Positions 34,698-46,261 of a stretch of 64,000 bases of DNA are shown here, piece by piece. Each line of letters opens with the position of its first letter. The stretch's first letter is position 1. Location of the stretch: contig CP136065.1 of the NCBI GenBank assembly GCA_032622095.1, positions 216,296,151 through 216,360,150 of the forward strand. Reading direction: 5' to 3'. This DNA is from Siphonodentalium dalli. Its lineage: Eukaryota; Mollusca; Scaphopoda; Gadilida; Siphonodentaliidae. Both the position numbers and the translations under genes were made by a program. The notes beneath the pieces are model-generated. The model worked only from the letters and a program-made list of their open reading frames with translations. It was not told where the DNA came from and did no database searches.

Positions 34698-34776
34698 ATC
34701 ATAAGAACACATTTAAACTTTTGCACACCATGATCAGATCTGACATTAATTTGTTCTGATCAATTTCAAAGCCATG

Positions 34777-34971
34777 TACAGTAATGCCCAAATTAATCGA
34801 CTCCTTAACCACAGAAGAATTGTGGGTAACTTTTCAGGATTTAGTCGGAAATATGGCTTGTTGCCATTCATCGGAAATGAATGGCAACAAGCCATATTTC
34901 CGACTAAATCCTAAAAAATTACCCATAATTCTTCTGCGGTTAAGGAGTCGATTATTTAGGGCATTACTGTA
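34777..34971. mobile_element. P1 MITE, tip deleted
   Basis: TA-flanked. The AAAGCTCTC tip is missing, and the arms meet at CATCGGAAATGAATGG. Confidence 0.92.
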
Positions 34972-35141
34972 ATTGCCCACATATAATTCCTGCAGCCAAT
35001 CTCAATAATGAAAATCAATGGCTAGGAACTGACAGGGAGGAGGAAAAATAAACAGACAGCACACCAGGAGGCAGGAGCCACCATCAAACATCAATGGATC
35101 CATCACTGGATTATTTGAACTGTTTGTTAAAAGAATTGATC

Positions 35142-35245
35142 TTAACCATTCTATGACTGGAGCTTCCTGAAATTTTGCAAAAACCCTGTGCCAATGCATT
35201 CTCTTATACTAGTATATGCGAGTATCCCATAGGGATCCTATGTAT
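35142..35245 (+). mobile_element. T3 MITE, left fragment
   Basis: It starts TTAACCATTCTATGACTGG and contains one incomplete module. It is lost after CCCATAGGGATCC. Confidence 0.78.
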
Positions 35246-35397
35246 GAAATTTGCACATGATTCCGACTTTTGAGTACGAGATTTGTGCCAGAATTTATAT
35301 TCAAAACCAAACAACACTGATTAAGGACCTGAATACATCAGATTCTCCCGCTGGTATCGCATTTGTTTATAGCATTGTGGTTAACCCATTAACGATA

Positions 35398-35655
35398 TAC
35401 AGTAAGGCCCTAAATAATCGACTCCTTTACCACAGCAGAATTATGGGTATAACTTTTCAGGATTTAGTCGGAAATATGGCTTGTTGCCATTCATTGGAAA
35501 GCTCTCAGTGAAATATGACTTGTTGCCATTCATCGGAAAGCTCTCACTGAGAGCTTTCCGATGAATGGCAACAAGCCATATTTCCGACTAAATCCTGAAA
35601 AGTTACCCATAATTCTGCTGTGGTTAAGGAGTCAATTAATTAGGGCATTACTGTA
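35398..35655. mobile_element. P1 MITE with duplicated tip
   Basis: P1 ends on TA. The segment TTGTTGCCATTCAT(C/T)GGAAAG is repeated before the tip. Confidence 0.92.
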
Positions 35656-36198
35656 CTACAACCAGTTGAGGATATCCAGCCATCCGTTTCAGCGCTACCC
35701 AGACTACTGTAGATGGATTATCATCGCTTGGAAAATGGCACCAAAATTAAGAAACCTGGACTATTGTGGCCCAGGAGAACACAAGAAACCCCCCCCCCCC
35801 CGGGTTCAAATGTTAAAACAAATCAGGTTTCTTGTGAATGATGTGTCATGGGTTCTAGTGTACTCCTGGATTCCTTGTGAGTTTGCCCAGTGTTTTTATA
35901 TGCACATAGATAAGTTAGTATTGAAACATGATCAGGTGCGTCTAGAATGGGGCCAGAGGGTGCAACTATCCCTCTTGTGCTCCACTGGGGGGGGGGGGGA
36001 ACCTTTACTGGTACATTTGGAAATCAACACACACATAACTGAAAACAAAGTATAGTTTATTCAAAGCTCTTAATATTGGTGAATTCCACCCCAGCCTGGT
36101 TCATTCCACCTTCCACACCCCCCCCCCCCCCCCCCCCCACCTCTTGATCTTGGTCGCTTCTGTACATGAGAAAGTGCAGAGTGATTGCTTTTCTACAC
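35656..36198. other. Intron sequence with homopolymer C and G runs
   Basis: It has a C run near 35791, a G run near 35987 and a C run of about 20 near 36117. A 164-codon plus-strand frame reaches in from the P1 copy, but it has no domain and its start lies in MITE sequence. Confidence 0.6.
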
Positions 36199-36604
36199 CA
36201 AGCCTTGAGTTTAGAGTGCCTGTTAATTGCAGAATGAGATCCCCAGAGGGTGAATTTAGTGACGCTATCTGGGGACCTCATTCTGCTTAGGCCTCATCTT
36301 CTTTGGAAAATTTCTTTATTATCATATTTCTATAGTTCTTCACATAGATGCTATTTCTTTTTTAGTTTAGTTTCTCTGTATCGCCAAAATGGCAGACAAC
36401 ACATTGCATAATCGAGGTTCCTAATGGGTGTACATCACAATATTCACCATTTTGGAACTTCAATCTGAGTCTCTGTCACCCATAGAGATGAGGCATGCAT
36501 AATGATGTAAATTTGGTGATGCTAGCCCACTATGCATCACTGAATTCACCTCACCCTCTGGGGACCTCATTCTGCAAATGACAGGCACACTAAACTCAGG
36601 CTTG
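36199..36604. mobile_element. H8 MITE, diverged
   Basis: CAAGCCTTGAGTTTAG to CTAAACTCAGGCTTG. The flanks TTCTACAC and TTCTGCAC match at 7 of 8. Parts of both hairpins are deleted. Confidence 0.88.
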
Positions 36605-36665
36605 TTCTGCACTGTTCCTTATTCTCCTGGGTGGCCTTTCATAGTCTTGCACAGCTGAGTGGAAA

Positions 36666-36871
36666 TACAGTAATGCCCTAAATAATCGATGCCTTAAATA
36701 AACACAGCAGTATTATGGGTAATTTTTCAGGATTTAGTTGGAAATATGGCTTGCTGCCATTCATCGCTAATTTCCGATGAATGGCAACAAACCATATTTC
36801 CGACTAAATCCTGAAAAATTACCCACAATTCTGCTGTAGTTAAGGAGTTGATTATTTAGAGCATTACTGTA
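36666..36871. mobile_element. P1 MITE, tip reduced
   Basis: TA-flanked. The tip is CATCGCTAATTTCCGATG, and both arms have scattered differences. Confidence 0.9.
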
Positions 36872-37262
36872 GCATGAGCTGGTCAAAGGTAATAACATGG
36901 TTCTCACTGCCAGAGTGGTGATCTATTAGTGGCTGTGTGGTTCAAAGGAGACAGCTAATCTTGTTGTGGCTATTAGCTATGATGGATTAGTGGCTCTGTG
37001 GTTCATAGCATTCAGCTAATCTTGTTGGTGGTAATTAGCTGTCAGAAAAACATCCCTTCATATATCTTGTATGGCCATTACAACCCTGATATGTTGCATT
37101 CAACTATTTATCAGGATATCTACATGGTGCAAAGATTTCAAAATTAATCCTCATGTATTGATATGGTGATGGGTGGAATCTCTGAATGGTAGAGAGTTAA
37201 CAGATTGGATCTTTCTACAGCTGTTAAAGACATAACATTCGGGTGCGTGAAACTGATCAGTT
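36872..37262. other. Intron sequence with a short direct repeat
   Basis: GTGGCT(G/C)TGTGGTTCA with AGCTAATCTTGTTG recurs about 60 bp apart near 36930-37030. I see no gene. Confidence 0.5.
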
Positions 37263-37271
37263 AGTATCCAG

Positions 37272-37345
37272 TAGATCATGCCATGAACCTCTACTAATGC
37301 TAACGCCCGGGCGTTAGCATTAGTGGAGGTTCATCGCATGATCTA
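37272..37345. mobile_element. 74-bp loopless palindrome with 9-bp target duplication
   Basis: Two 37-nt arms match at 35 of 37 positions, with no loop, centred on CCCGGG. The ends are TAGATCATG and CATGATCTA. AGTATCCAG is repeated exactly on both sides (37263-37271 and 37346-37354). This is a complete miniature insertion. A 9-bp duplication is typical of Mutator-type transposition, but the family is unknown. Confidence 0.9.
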
Positions 37346-37354
37346 AGTATCCAG

Positions 37355-37825
37355 GTGCTATGGCAACTGGAGGAATGTAGCATTCTACTGACATCGCCGA
37401 AAATCTGAAGCAAATCGACCGTACCACTACATAGAAAACATCGTCAACTGAACTACGCTCAATTGTAAATATTTGCTACTCGATTCGGGACGCATTTATC
37501 AGCGATAAACTAACGAAAACGATTTCGCCATCGAGAGTCACTGCATTTAATTAATATATAAGAATGACGGTGTGTGTTGTCAATTTCGATATCATATTTG
37601 TAAAAAATACTACTTTGAACAAGATTATTCTCCATTTATATTTGATCACCCTACCGGAGTATTTCACAGCACTTTAATTGAATAATTATTCGTATTCATA
37701 TGTTCAACAAATCAGTTGACAGTAACTGAGACTTTGTTTAAGAGTGTAGATTAAAATTTCTATTGCCATCTTGTACGCACTCATTTTGGAAATCAATGTA
37801 TATTTTCTGTGCTAAATTGGCTATT
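37355..37825. other. Intron sequence with no recognised feature
   Basis: I see nothing in it. Confidence 0.5.
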
Positions 37826-38077
37826 TTAACCCTTTCAATACTGAATGGATTTTCCCAGTTAATTAAAATGTGTACATCGGAATGGTCTATTATTCATTTG
37901 AAGGGATGTTAAGATGATAAAAGCAGACAACATATAAATAAAAGTGCAGAAGGAACCCTGATTTATTGAGGGAAATGTTCAGATAATAAGTTCAGCAAAT
38001 GACATATTGAACTTATTATCTGAAAAATTTGCTATGGGATAACTGCTCATAATGAAGCTTTAGTACAGAAAGGGTTC
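37826..38077 (+). mobile_element. T4 MITE (TTAA-type) with foldback centre
   Basis: TTAACCCTTTCAATACTG at the left and TACAGAAAGGGTTCA at the right. The hairpin arms GTTCAGATAATAAGTTCA and its inverse lie inside. The right TTAA has decayed to TTCA. Confidence 0.75.
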
Positions 38078-38480
38078 ATCTGATTAAGCACCCCTCAATT
38101 ACTATTTATTTGGATTCGGGGTAAAAATTATGATTCGAGTCGAGTTATTAGATATCAATTTTAAAAATCTATTATTTTCCACCATCGAGTCTTATTAGTG
38201 GCCCAGTAAAAAGTCGAGGAGACGATGGTCTCAGACGAAATTGCGGATGAAGATATGTAACTGTAAAATCAAGAGGCTTTGTGTTTATAAGGCCAAATTT
38301 CGTCAAACAACATGTTGATAAATAACACGTTTTGGGCAATTTTATACTATAGTTGACAGTGGTTCTAAGCATTATTTTTGGGCAATTAATCGATTCTGAT
38401 AACTGAAGCAGCATTTCTAAAAATGTTGTTGCTGGAATCTGATGATATGGGGACCATCGAATCGGATTGAGTACCTTTAA
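38078..38480 (-). mobile_element. T5 MITE, reverse orientation, abutting T4
   Basis: The right end is ATCGGATTGAGTACCT then TTAA. The left end GATTAAGCACCCCTCAATTAC is degenerate. The interior matches T5 copies at 15378 and 58986. Confidence 0.85.
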
Positions 38481-38519
38481 GACAATGTTTTTGTTGTCTA
38501 ATCATAATGCACTGAAGTT

Positions 38520-38688
38520 AGCCTCGCATATGTAAGAGAAGGCTTACAAGGTCAAAGGTAAATATTGTTAGGCCAATGCATTCTCTTATATATGCTAGGC
38601 TCCCTATGGGAGACTCGCATATATAAGAGAATGCATTGGCACATGGTTTTCACAAAATTTCAGGAAGCTCAAGTCATGAAAGAGTTAA
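38520..38688 (+). mobile_element. T3 MITE, left-truncated
   Basis: It begins inside the first module and includes one complete 69-bp module. It ends CAGGAAGCTCAAGTCATG then AAAGAGTTAA. Confidence 0.85.
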
Positions 38689-38691
38689 GCC

Positions 38692-38878
38692 TTAACCCTT
38701 TGAGTGCCAGGTCCGATTTTTGTATCAACCCATATACCCTGTGCCAATGCATTCTCTTATATATGCGAAGCGACCTATTTTTTTAAATTTTTTTTACAAT
38801 TTTTTACAAATTCTTTAACAGACTTATTGTGTAGGTTTAGGGCCGATAATATCGGCCCGCTGGCACTCAATCGGTTAA
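38692..38878 (+). mobile_element. T2 MITE, 3 bp from the T3 border
   Basis: TTAACCCTTTGAGTGCCAG to CTGGCACTCAATCGGTTAA. Only the first half of the 69-bp module remains, ending at GCGACCTAT before an AT-rich tract. Confidence 0.88.
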
Positions 38879-39225
38879 GGAGACTATAATAAATTAACAA
38901 ACAAACATCACAAAAAAATATTTTCAACAACATGCAGAATTACGATAAATCAGACATGAATATGTTACGAGTTATGTTCTGAATGTGTTTACAGAGATAT
39001 AGTATACTCTGTAATGATACAATTCATCACAACACCCGCCCTTGTAAATGGATAAAACATATGTTGTTTTGGCGCCTTTCAAGTCTATGAATCAATGTTA
39101 TTTGTGTATATTATATATCAGTTACCAAAATAACACTCATCAATTACAGCTGCCATATCCCTAAAAGTAGGTCAAATTCTTCCAGTACGAACTGGTCAAG
39201 GAATCGACACCACAGTTCTCCTGGT
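38879..39225. other. Intron sequence with no recognised feature
   Basis: Nothing stands out before the foldback at 39226. Confidence 0.5.
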
Positions 39226-39800
39226 GCTACAACACTACCATGAGTATATATCTTAATACAAGGTTTATATCTGTATCCCCAGAGCATAAGATAATGCCAT
39301 AATTATACCAGTTCTTCAGACCATTCTCACGCCTTTAATTTGGTGTACTCCCGCATCGATATGTGGAAGATCACCAAAGGTATATATGAATATGTGCACA
39401 CTTTTGAAATCGGACAAACCCTTGAACAGATTCCCATCAAATATAGTACTACTGCAGAATTCCACTTGTCACAAAGCTACAGGTGTGTGGTCCCGTTTGT
39501 GTGACCTCAGATGTATACACTCTGCAGTAGTACTATGCTAAATTTGATGAGAATCTGTTCAAGGGTTTGTCCAGTTTCGTATACTTCATATATATCTTTG
39601 GTGATCTTATACCTATCGATGTGGGAGATAAACCAAATTAAAGGTGCGAGTATGGTCTAAAGAACTGGGTATGCAACATTATCTTATGCACAGGGTATAT
39701 TGATGAATTTTAATCGCAAGTGAATCTATCCGGAATATAGGTCTGAGAGATATAAACCTTGTATTAAGGTAAATACTCATGGTAGTGTTGTCACACCATG
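39226..39800. repeat. Large foldback element of about 575 bp
   Basis: Diverged inverted arms: CTACCATGAGTATATATCTT at the left matches the inverse of AAGGTAAATACTCATGGTAG at the right. The inner arms share CAAACCCTTGAACAGATTC / GAATCTGTTCAAGGGTTTG and AGTACTACTGCAGA / TCTGCAGTAGTACT. The centre is near 39500. Confidence 0.82.
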
Positions 39801-39958
39801 GGACCTGTGATCGACACAATAAGAATGTAAACGAGAAATGAACAAGTCTTAGTCTAATCAGACAATTTTAATTTCCATCTATTATAAAGTTGAAAAAGCA
39901 ACAAAGTTCATCATACCAAATGGCATCGATCACCATGATTTTACCTTATGGAACTCAA

Positions 39959-40175
39959 TACAGTAATGTCCTAAATAATCGACTCTTTAACCACAACAGA
40001 ATTATGGGTAATTTTTCTGGATTTAGTCGGAAATATGGCTTGTTGCCATTCATCGGAAAGCTCTCACTGAGAGCTTTCCGATGAATGTCAACAAGCCATA
40101 TTTCCAACTAAATCCTGAAAAATAACCCATAATTCTGCTGTGGTTAAGGAGTCGATTATTTAGGGCATTACTGTA
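39959..40175. mobile_element. P1 palindromic MITE, intact
   Basis: A TA-flanked 217-bp palindrome with the full CTCACTGAGAG tip. Confidence 0.93.
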
Positions 40176-40301
40176 TGCATACTGATATATGAGGGAGAAG
40201 TCACTTCTCCCCAGGACAAAATTAGGGAGAAGAGGCACACTTTAGGGAGATGAAGTTCAAGACGCCCGCCTTATTGAACTTTATAGTTGGAAAATCTAGA
40301 T

Positions 40302-42950
40302 GGGTTAGCAATATAATCTACACGGTGTAGACTACACCAGTACATTTAGAAGGGTAAGCAATATAATCTACACCAGTACATTTAGAAGGGTTAGCAATAT
40401 AATCTACACCAGTACATTTAGAAGGGTTAGCAATATAATCTACACCAGTACATTTAGAAGGGTTAGCAATATAATCTACACCAGTACATCTAGAAGGGTT
40501 AGCAATATAATCTACACCAGTACATTTAGAAGGGTTAGCAATATAATCTACACCAGTACATTTAGAAGGGTTAGCAATATAATCTACACCAGTACATCTA
40601 GATGGGTTAGCAATATAATCTACACCAGTACATTTAGAAGGGTTAGCAATATAATCTACACCAGTACATTTAGAAGGGTTAGCAATATAATCTACACCAG
40701 TACATTTAGAAGGGTTAGCAATATAATCTACACCAGTACATCTAGAAGGGTTAGCAATATAATTTACACCAGTACATTTAGAAGGGTTAGCAATATAATC
40801 TACACCAGTACATTTAGAAGGGTTAGCAATATAATCTACACCAGTACATTTAGAAGGGTTAGCAATATCATCTACACCAGTACATTTAGAAGGGTTAGCA
40901 ATATAATCTACACCAGTACATTTAGAAGGGTTAGCAATATAATCTACACCAGTACATTTAGAAGGGTTAGCAATATAATCTACACCAGTACATTTAGAAG
41001 GGTTAGCAATATCATCTACACCAGTACATTTAGAAGGGTTAGCAATACAATCTACACCAGTACATTTAGAAGGGTTAGCAATATAATCTACACCAGTACA
41101 TTTAGAAGGGTTAGCAATATCATCTACACCAGTACATCTAGATGGGTTAGTAATATAATCTACACCAGTACATTTAGAAGGGTTAGCAATATAATCTACA
41201 CCAGTACATTTAGAAGGGTTAGCAATATCATCTACACCAGTACATTTAGAAGGGTTAGCAATACAATCTACACCAGTACATTTAGAAGGGTTAGCAATAT
41301 AATCTACACCAGTACATTTAGAAGGGTTAGCAATATCATCTACACCAGTACATCTAGATGGGTTAGTAATATAATCTACACCAGTACATTTAGAAGGGTT
41401 AGCAATATAATCTACACCAGTACATTTAGAAGGGTTAGCAATATAATCTACACCAGTACATTTAGAAGGGTTAGCAATATAATCTACACCAGTACATTTA
41501 GAAGGGTTAGCAATATCATCTACACCAGTACATTTAGAAGGGTTAGCAATACAATCTACACCAGTACATTTAGAAGGGTTAGCAATATAATCTACACCAG
41601 TACATTTAGAAGGGTTAGCAATATCATCTACACCAGTACATCTAGATGGGTTAGTAATATAATCTACACCAGTACATTTAGAAGGGTTAGCAATACAATC
41701 TACACCAGTACATTTAGAAGGGTTAGCAATATAATCTACACCAGTACATTTAGAAGGGTTAGCAATACAATCTACACCAGTACATTTAGAAGGGTTAGCA
41801 ATATAATCTACACCAGTACATTTAGAAGGGTTAGCAATATCATCTACACCAGTACATCTAGATGGGTTAGTAATATAATCTACACCAGTACATTTAGAAG
41901 GGTTAGCAATATAATCTACACCAGTACATTTAGAAGGGTTAGCAATATCATCTACACCAGTACATTTAGAAGGGTTAGCAATATAATCTACACCAGTACA
42001 TCTAGATGGGTTAGCAATATCATCTACACCAGTACATTTAGAAGGGTTAGCAATATAATCTACACCAGTACATTTAGAAGGGTTAGCAATATAATCTACA
42101 CCAGTACATTTAGAAGGGTTAGCAATATAATCTACACCAGTACATTTAGAAGGGTTAGCAATATCATCTACACCAGTACATTTAGAAGGGTTAGCAATAT
42201 AATCTACACCAGTACATCTAGATGGGTTAGCAATATCATCTACACCAGTACATTTAGAAGGGTTAGCAATATAATCTACACCAGTACATTTAGAAGGGTT
42301 AGCAATATCATCTACACCAGTACATTTAGAAGGGTTAGCAATATAATCTACACCAGTACATTTAGAAGGGTTAGCAATATAATCTACACCAGTACATTTA
42401 GAAGGGTTAGCAATATAATCTACACCAGTACATTTAGAAGGGATAGCAATATCATCTACACCAGTACATTTAGAAGGGTTAGCAATATCATCTACACCAG
42501 TACATTTAGAAGGGTTAGCAATATCATCTACACCAGTACATTTAGAAGGGTTAGCAATATAATCTACACCAGTACATTTAGAAGGGTTAGCAATATAATC
42601 TACACCAGTACATCTAGATGGGTTAGCAATATAATCTACACCAGTACATTTAGAAGGGTTAGCAATATCATCTACACCAGTACATTTAGAAGGGTTAGCA
42701 ATATCATCTACACCAGTACATTTAGAAGGGTTAGCAATATAATCTACACCAGTACATTTAGAAGGGTTAGCAATATAATCTACACCAGTACATTTAGAAG
42801 GGTTAGCAATATAATCTACACCAGTACATTTAGAAGGGTTAGCAATATAATCTACACCAGTACATCTAGATGGGTTAGTAATATAATCTACACCAGTACA
42901 TTTAGAAGGGTTAGCAATATAATCTACACCAGTACATCTAGATGGGTTAG
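40302..42950. repeat. 36-bp satellite array, about 73 copies
   Basis: The unit reads GGGTTAGCAATATAATCTAC then ACCAGTACATTTAGAA, repeated for 2.65 kb with point variants (TATC, TACA, CATCTAGAT, TTAGTA). Because 36 is a multiple of 3 and the unit lacks stops in two frames, it yields an 887-codon minus-strand frame of 12-residue repeats (ANPSKCTGVDYI) and an open plus-strand frame with no ATG. Variant units recur at 216- and 288-bp spacing. It lies in the 12.4-kb intron between exons 45672 and 33220, so I treat it as non-coding satellite DNA. Confidence 0.93.
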
Positions 42951-43406
42951 TAGCCTTATTGATTAGAGATTCAGTGATCAATGATATTTACCCGCCATGG
43001 GTTAATGCCATTCTCTCTATCTCCACATGACTCTCTCTGATTCCACTTAGCTTGAAATGGTATGACATTTGGCACATTCACCCCAGTATGTCTTAACATG
43101 AAGTGGAAATTAACTCCTCAGGACTGTATTTTGCTGCAAGATTGCCTCTTGTGAATAGGGCACATTACATGTATTGGTCCAATGATATTGAGAGGAGTTA
43201 ACCGACAACTGGATACCTGCTGAGGGAGAGTTATTTGATTCCCATTAATTTATTTAAGGGTTATTGTAGATTGTTCTGAAATTAGTTCAACAAGTTGCTC
43301 AGCTAATAAGTTCAACAAAGTTATAAACGAAACATCTCAACAAATGAATGAATGGGAATCGATAAGGCATTTTTTCTAATTATAAACAATCGTCTGCTCA
43401 TATTAC
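42951..43406. other. Intron sequence with a weak T4-like phrase
   Basis: CAGCTAATAAGTTCAACAAA near 43300 resembles the T4 hairpin arm. It has no pairing arm or terminus here. Confidence 0.4.
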
Positions 43407-43600
43407 AGGATAGGATAAGGATAGGATAGGATAATTTATTTACAATATACACATGAATAATACAATGACAGTAACATAATTATAATAATATAAATGCTGT
43501 ATATATTGTTGGGGGTTAGCCTAGCCCTATCGGGCTGTCTTCCTGCTACCCCCTAAAACAAGTATCACTATAATTATTTGCATATATATAGATGGCTTGT
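43407..43600 (-). mobile_element. LINE 3' end fragment with GGATA-type tail
   Basis: Read on the minus strand it contains GGGGGTAGCAGGAAGACAGC, a short stem-forming segment. It then runs to GTAAATAAATTATCC and a (TATCC)n tail. This matches the form of CR1/L2-like LINE 3' UTRs, which end in short tandem repeats. No coding part remains. Confidence 0.6.
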
Positions 43601-44299
43601 ATTTTTTTATCCACGCATACGTACAGACTACATGTATTCTCATGTATGAAACTAACTAGAAACTAGTTTTGGGGCATATCACAGACAAGTATTGGTGTGG
43701 TTGTGAGACAATCCAGACGAATTGTAAGATACCACCGTCTTTAGTTAAGTAAGTAAGATAGGAATTATCTATATTTCGCTGGAAAGTCTTTTTTTGTTTT
43801 GTTTGATCAATGATCAGCAGTACAAATGAAGATATACACTTTGACAGCTGAATGTGATAATCTATTGAGAATCAAAGGGTTAAATAGTATTCAGCACTAA
43901 TATATTAGTGAATTGTCTGGCTTTGTAAACAGGTGATATATGGCAGAATATTGGCAGCAGGTGGGCTGGCAATTGTCTTACAGTAATGTGAATGCCATGT
44001 TCTGGGTTTGTTTATATTACCAACAGTAGGAACCCTGGGCGAAGAGAAAACAGTCTAGCCTTATGTCGGTCATGGATAAAACCAAGTACATCTGTATCTG
44101 GGTGAGTCATTTCACCAAAGGAAAATAATGCTGTGGAAAAAACCCATCCATATTGTGGGTCCCAAGAGTGAACCCAGATCATTCAGGTTGAGGTTGGGTG
44201 AGGTGCCGTGACATGTTCCAAATACCTAATTTTTCGACCTGCATTTTTAGCCTGAAATTTTGGGGAAAATATGCTGATAAATGTGTCTAGTGATAGGAA
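43601..44299. other. Intron sequence with no recognised feature
   Basis: I see nothing in about 700 bp here. Confidence 0.5.
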
Positions 44300-44630
44300 A
44301 AAGATCAATGAAAAAGTTGGTCAAGTCAAGCCAGATGTTGAAGTCTGGGTATTTCCCCCCAACCAACATGATCGATCAGAGTGCACTGCTGGGGGTCATA
44401 ACATAAAGATGCTTTTCAGCATATTTATTTTTGAGAAAAAAATATTCTTCTTGATCAGTTTGTGTATGATCAATGAAAAAGTTGGTCAAGTCAAGTCAGA
44501 TGTTCAAGTCTGGGTATTTCCCCCCAACCACCATGATCGATCAGAGTGTACTGCTGGGGGTCAGAACATAAAATGCTTTTCAGCATTTTTTTTTTTAGAA
44601 AAAAAAAAATTCTTCTAGGTCAGTTTGTGA
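44300..44630 (+). repeat. Two tandem copies of an approximately 165-bp unit
   Basis: ATCAATGAAAAAGTTGGTCA begins each unit (44307 and 44469). Both contain GTCTGGGTATTTCCCCCCAA and GATCGATCAGAGTG. The copies are over 90% alike by eye. Confidence 0.9.
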
Positions 44631-44821
44631 ATGACAATTTTTGTTTTGTTAAAGGCACGGATGGTGTTCGCTATAGGTTATAATTTCAAAATAACAGTTA
44701 CCATAACTTACCAAGTTATGAAAATTTCCCCAAGAATATACTAATAGTGTAGAATAATGATAGTATGAATGTAATAGTATCCACAAAACACAATTTGTGT
44801 GAGCCAGGGTTTGTTTATATA

Positions 44822-45021
44822 CAACACTTAAAGAGTGAGCGATAAGCAAAACACTCAACACTATGGCAATTTTTTTGGAGAGTGATTCATGCCAAAATCT
44901 TGAGAGGCGAAGATTAGTGAGTGTTATACTGGTATGTTGTAAACAACTTGATGGCATTTCTAACGTTCACTTTGTGGGGTCTCCCCGGTGTTGAGTGTTT
45001 TGCTTATCACATACTTTTTAC
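44822..45021. mobile_element. Short MITE related to the 1.47-kb TIR element
   Basis: GTGAGCGATAAGCAAAACAC at the left and GTGTTTTGCTTATCAC at the right. The subterminal GGAGAGTGATTCATGCC also matches the element at 17865 (GGAGAGTGATTCACGG). It is a deletion derivative or sister family. Confidence 0.78.
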
Positions 45022-45022
45022 G

Positions 45023-45671
45023 TATTGTTTGCTTACATAACAAGGTGTTTGTTCACATAACACAAGTAATTACATGACAATAACATGCAATATACGCGAT
45101 ATTTATGATTGGTATAAGAACAATATTTGTCTATAATATAATATACTTTCTGTTTATGGCAGTTTTAATGGAATCAGGATGTGACTATAACAGCAATATC
45201 CACTGCCAACGCTTACAGTATCTTTAAAGTTATTCCCTCGATACCCTTTTTGACCCAGGGGTAAGGTGTGAGTGAGATGCCCCCTGGAGTTATGAGTATC
45301 CCCACCCCCCACAGCCATGAATCCATTTCTTCTGCACTGCACCCTGTGAGAGAAGATATCATGGTACACTGGTATCCTGTAAAAAGTTCAATCCCTACAG
45401 TTTACATTTCAATGCCCATTACTGAGTTATGGAGTGGATCCAGGAACAGATAACTCTTGAAAAGTATATCACCAGGAGCGGCAGAGTAGGGGGGCATGCA
45501 GGAGCTCTGGACTCCCTTGCCCTTGTCTTACAAATGCATAATGTACATTGAAAAGGTGCCTTTCTGATGTTTGAGGCCTCACTTGCCCTTCGATGCTTTC
45601 GCAACTCCAGAAAATCACTATAGGCTATTCTACACTTTTCCAAAACAAAAATGGAGAAAAATGAGACGTAC
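45023..45671. other. Intron sequence, possible degenerate hAT-like ends
   Basis: CAGGAGCGGCAGAG at 45475 and a weakly inverse CTTTCGCAACTCCAG near 45596 enclose GCCCTTG-type phrases seen in the element at 48542. The match is weak. Confidence 0.35.
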
Positions 45672-45804
45672 CTTTCCGGATGATTTGACACCTTTGATGA
45701 GACAAAGAAAGACAAGAACCCACGCGATGATGAGGCAAATAAACAGCTCCCAACGCACTGATCCAATGTCTTCAATTCCGTCAGTTATCTCGAGAACATG
45801 GCGT
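45672..45804 (-). CDS. SLC6 exon: end of EL2, TM4 and IL2
   Basis: This 133-bp exon completes a Glu codon and encodes [40 protein letters not shown] and SSGK. VL.I(T/S)DGIEDIG..RWEL and KG(V/I)K(S/T)(S/T)GK are SLC6 TM4 and loop signatures. The acceptor is TTCCACAG and the donor is AAG before GTACGT. With the exon at 50950 it reads SEEFWERHVLEI, and with the exon at 33220 [12 protein letters not shown]. Confidence 0.97.
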
Positions 45805-45915
45805 CTGTGGAATAAAATGAAAATCAGTGAGCACATAGATCAGTCTGGAAAAGATATGTGCATACAGCGGAATCACTATTATAAACTATGATGAGTTCAA
45901 TTTACCCTTAATATA

Positions 45916-46066
45916 TACAGTAATGCCCTAAATAATCAACTCCTTGACCACAGCAGAATTATGGGTAATTTTTCAGGATTTAGTCGGAAATATGGCTTGT
46001 TGCCATTCATCGGAAAGTTCTCAGTGAGAGCTTTCCGAAGAATGGCAACAAGCCATATTTCCGAAA
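45916..46066. mobile_element. P1 MITE, right arm truncated
   Basis: The left arm and tip are present, but the right arm ends after CCATATTTCCGAAAAT. Confidence 0.88.
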
Positions 46067-46261
46067 ATTAATAAATGGCTGGAGTCATAAATTCATTTTC
46101 ATTATAATTACCATGTTGTTTGTATCGTTCATAGATCACATGGGTGTATTTTGCACTAATCCTTGGCTCAAATTCATTCATTTGTTGCATATATTCTGTT
46201 GGGTATAAAAGGAAATGTACAGTGTACAGTGCCCCTTTAAGGAAAGTCAATGAATGACTGT

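Noticed and set aside
35561-36055. 164-codon plus-strand open frame
   Set aside because: The first third is P1 MITE sequence and the rest has homopolymer runs and no recognisable domain.
40302-42950. CRISPR-like array
   Set aside because: The units are contiguous 36-mers with no unique spacers, and the genome is eukaryotic.
40318-42981. 887-codon minus-strand open frame of 12-residue repeats
   Set aside because: It is the direct result of a stop-free 36-bp satellite unit. There is no signal peptide, unique domain or splice evidence, the plus strand is also open, and it lies in an intron of the SLC6 gene on the same strand.
45475-45610. Second hAT-like MITE
   Set aside because: The ends CAGGAGCGGCAGAG and CTTTCGCAACTCCAG pair poorly and no 8-bp duplication is clear. 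Kept only as a note.
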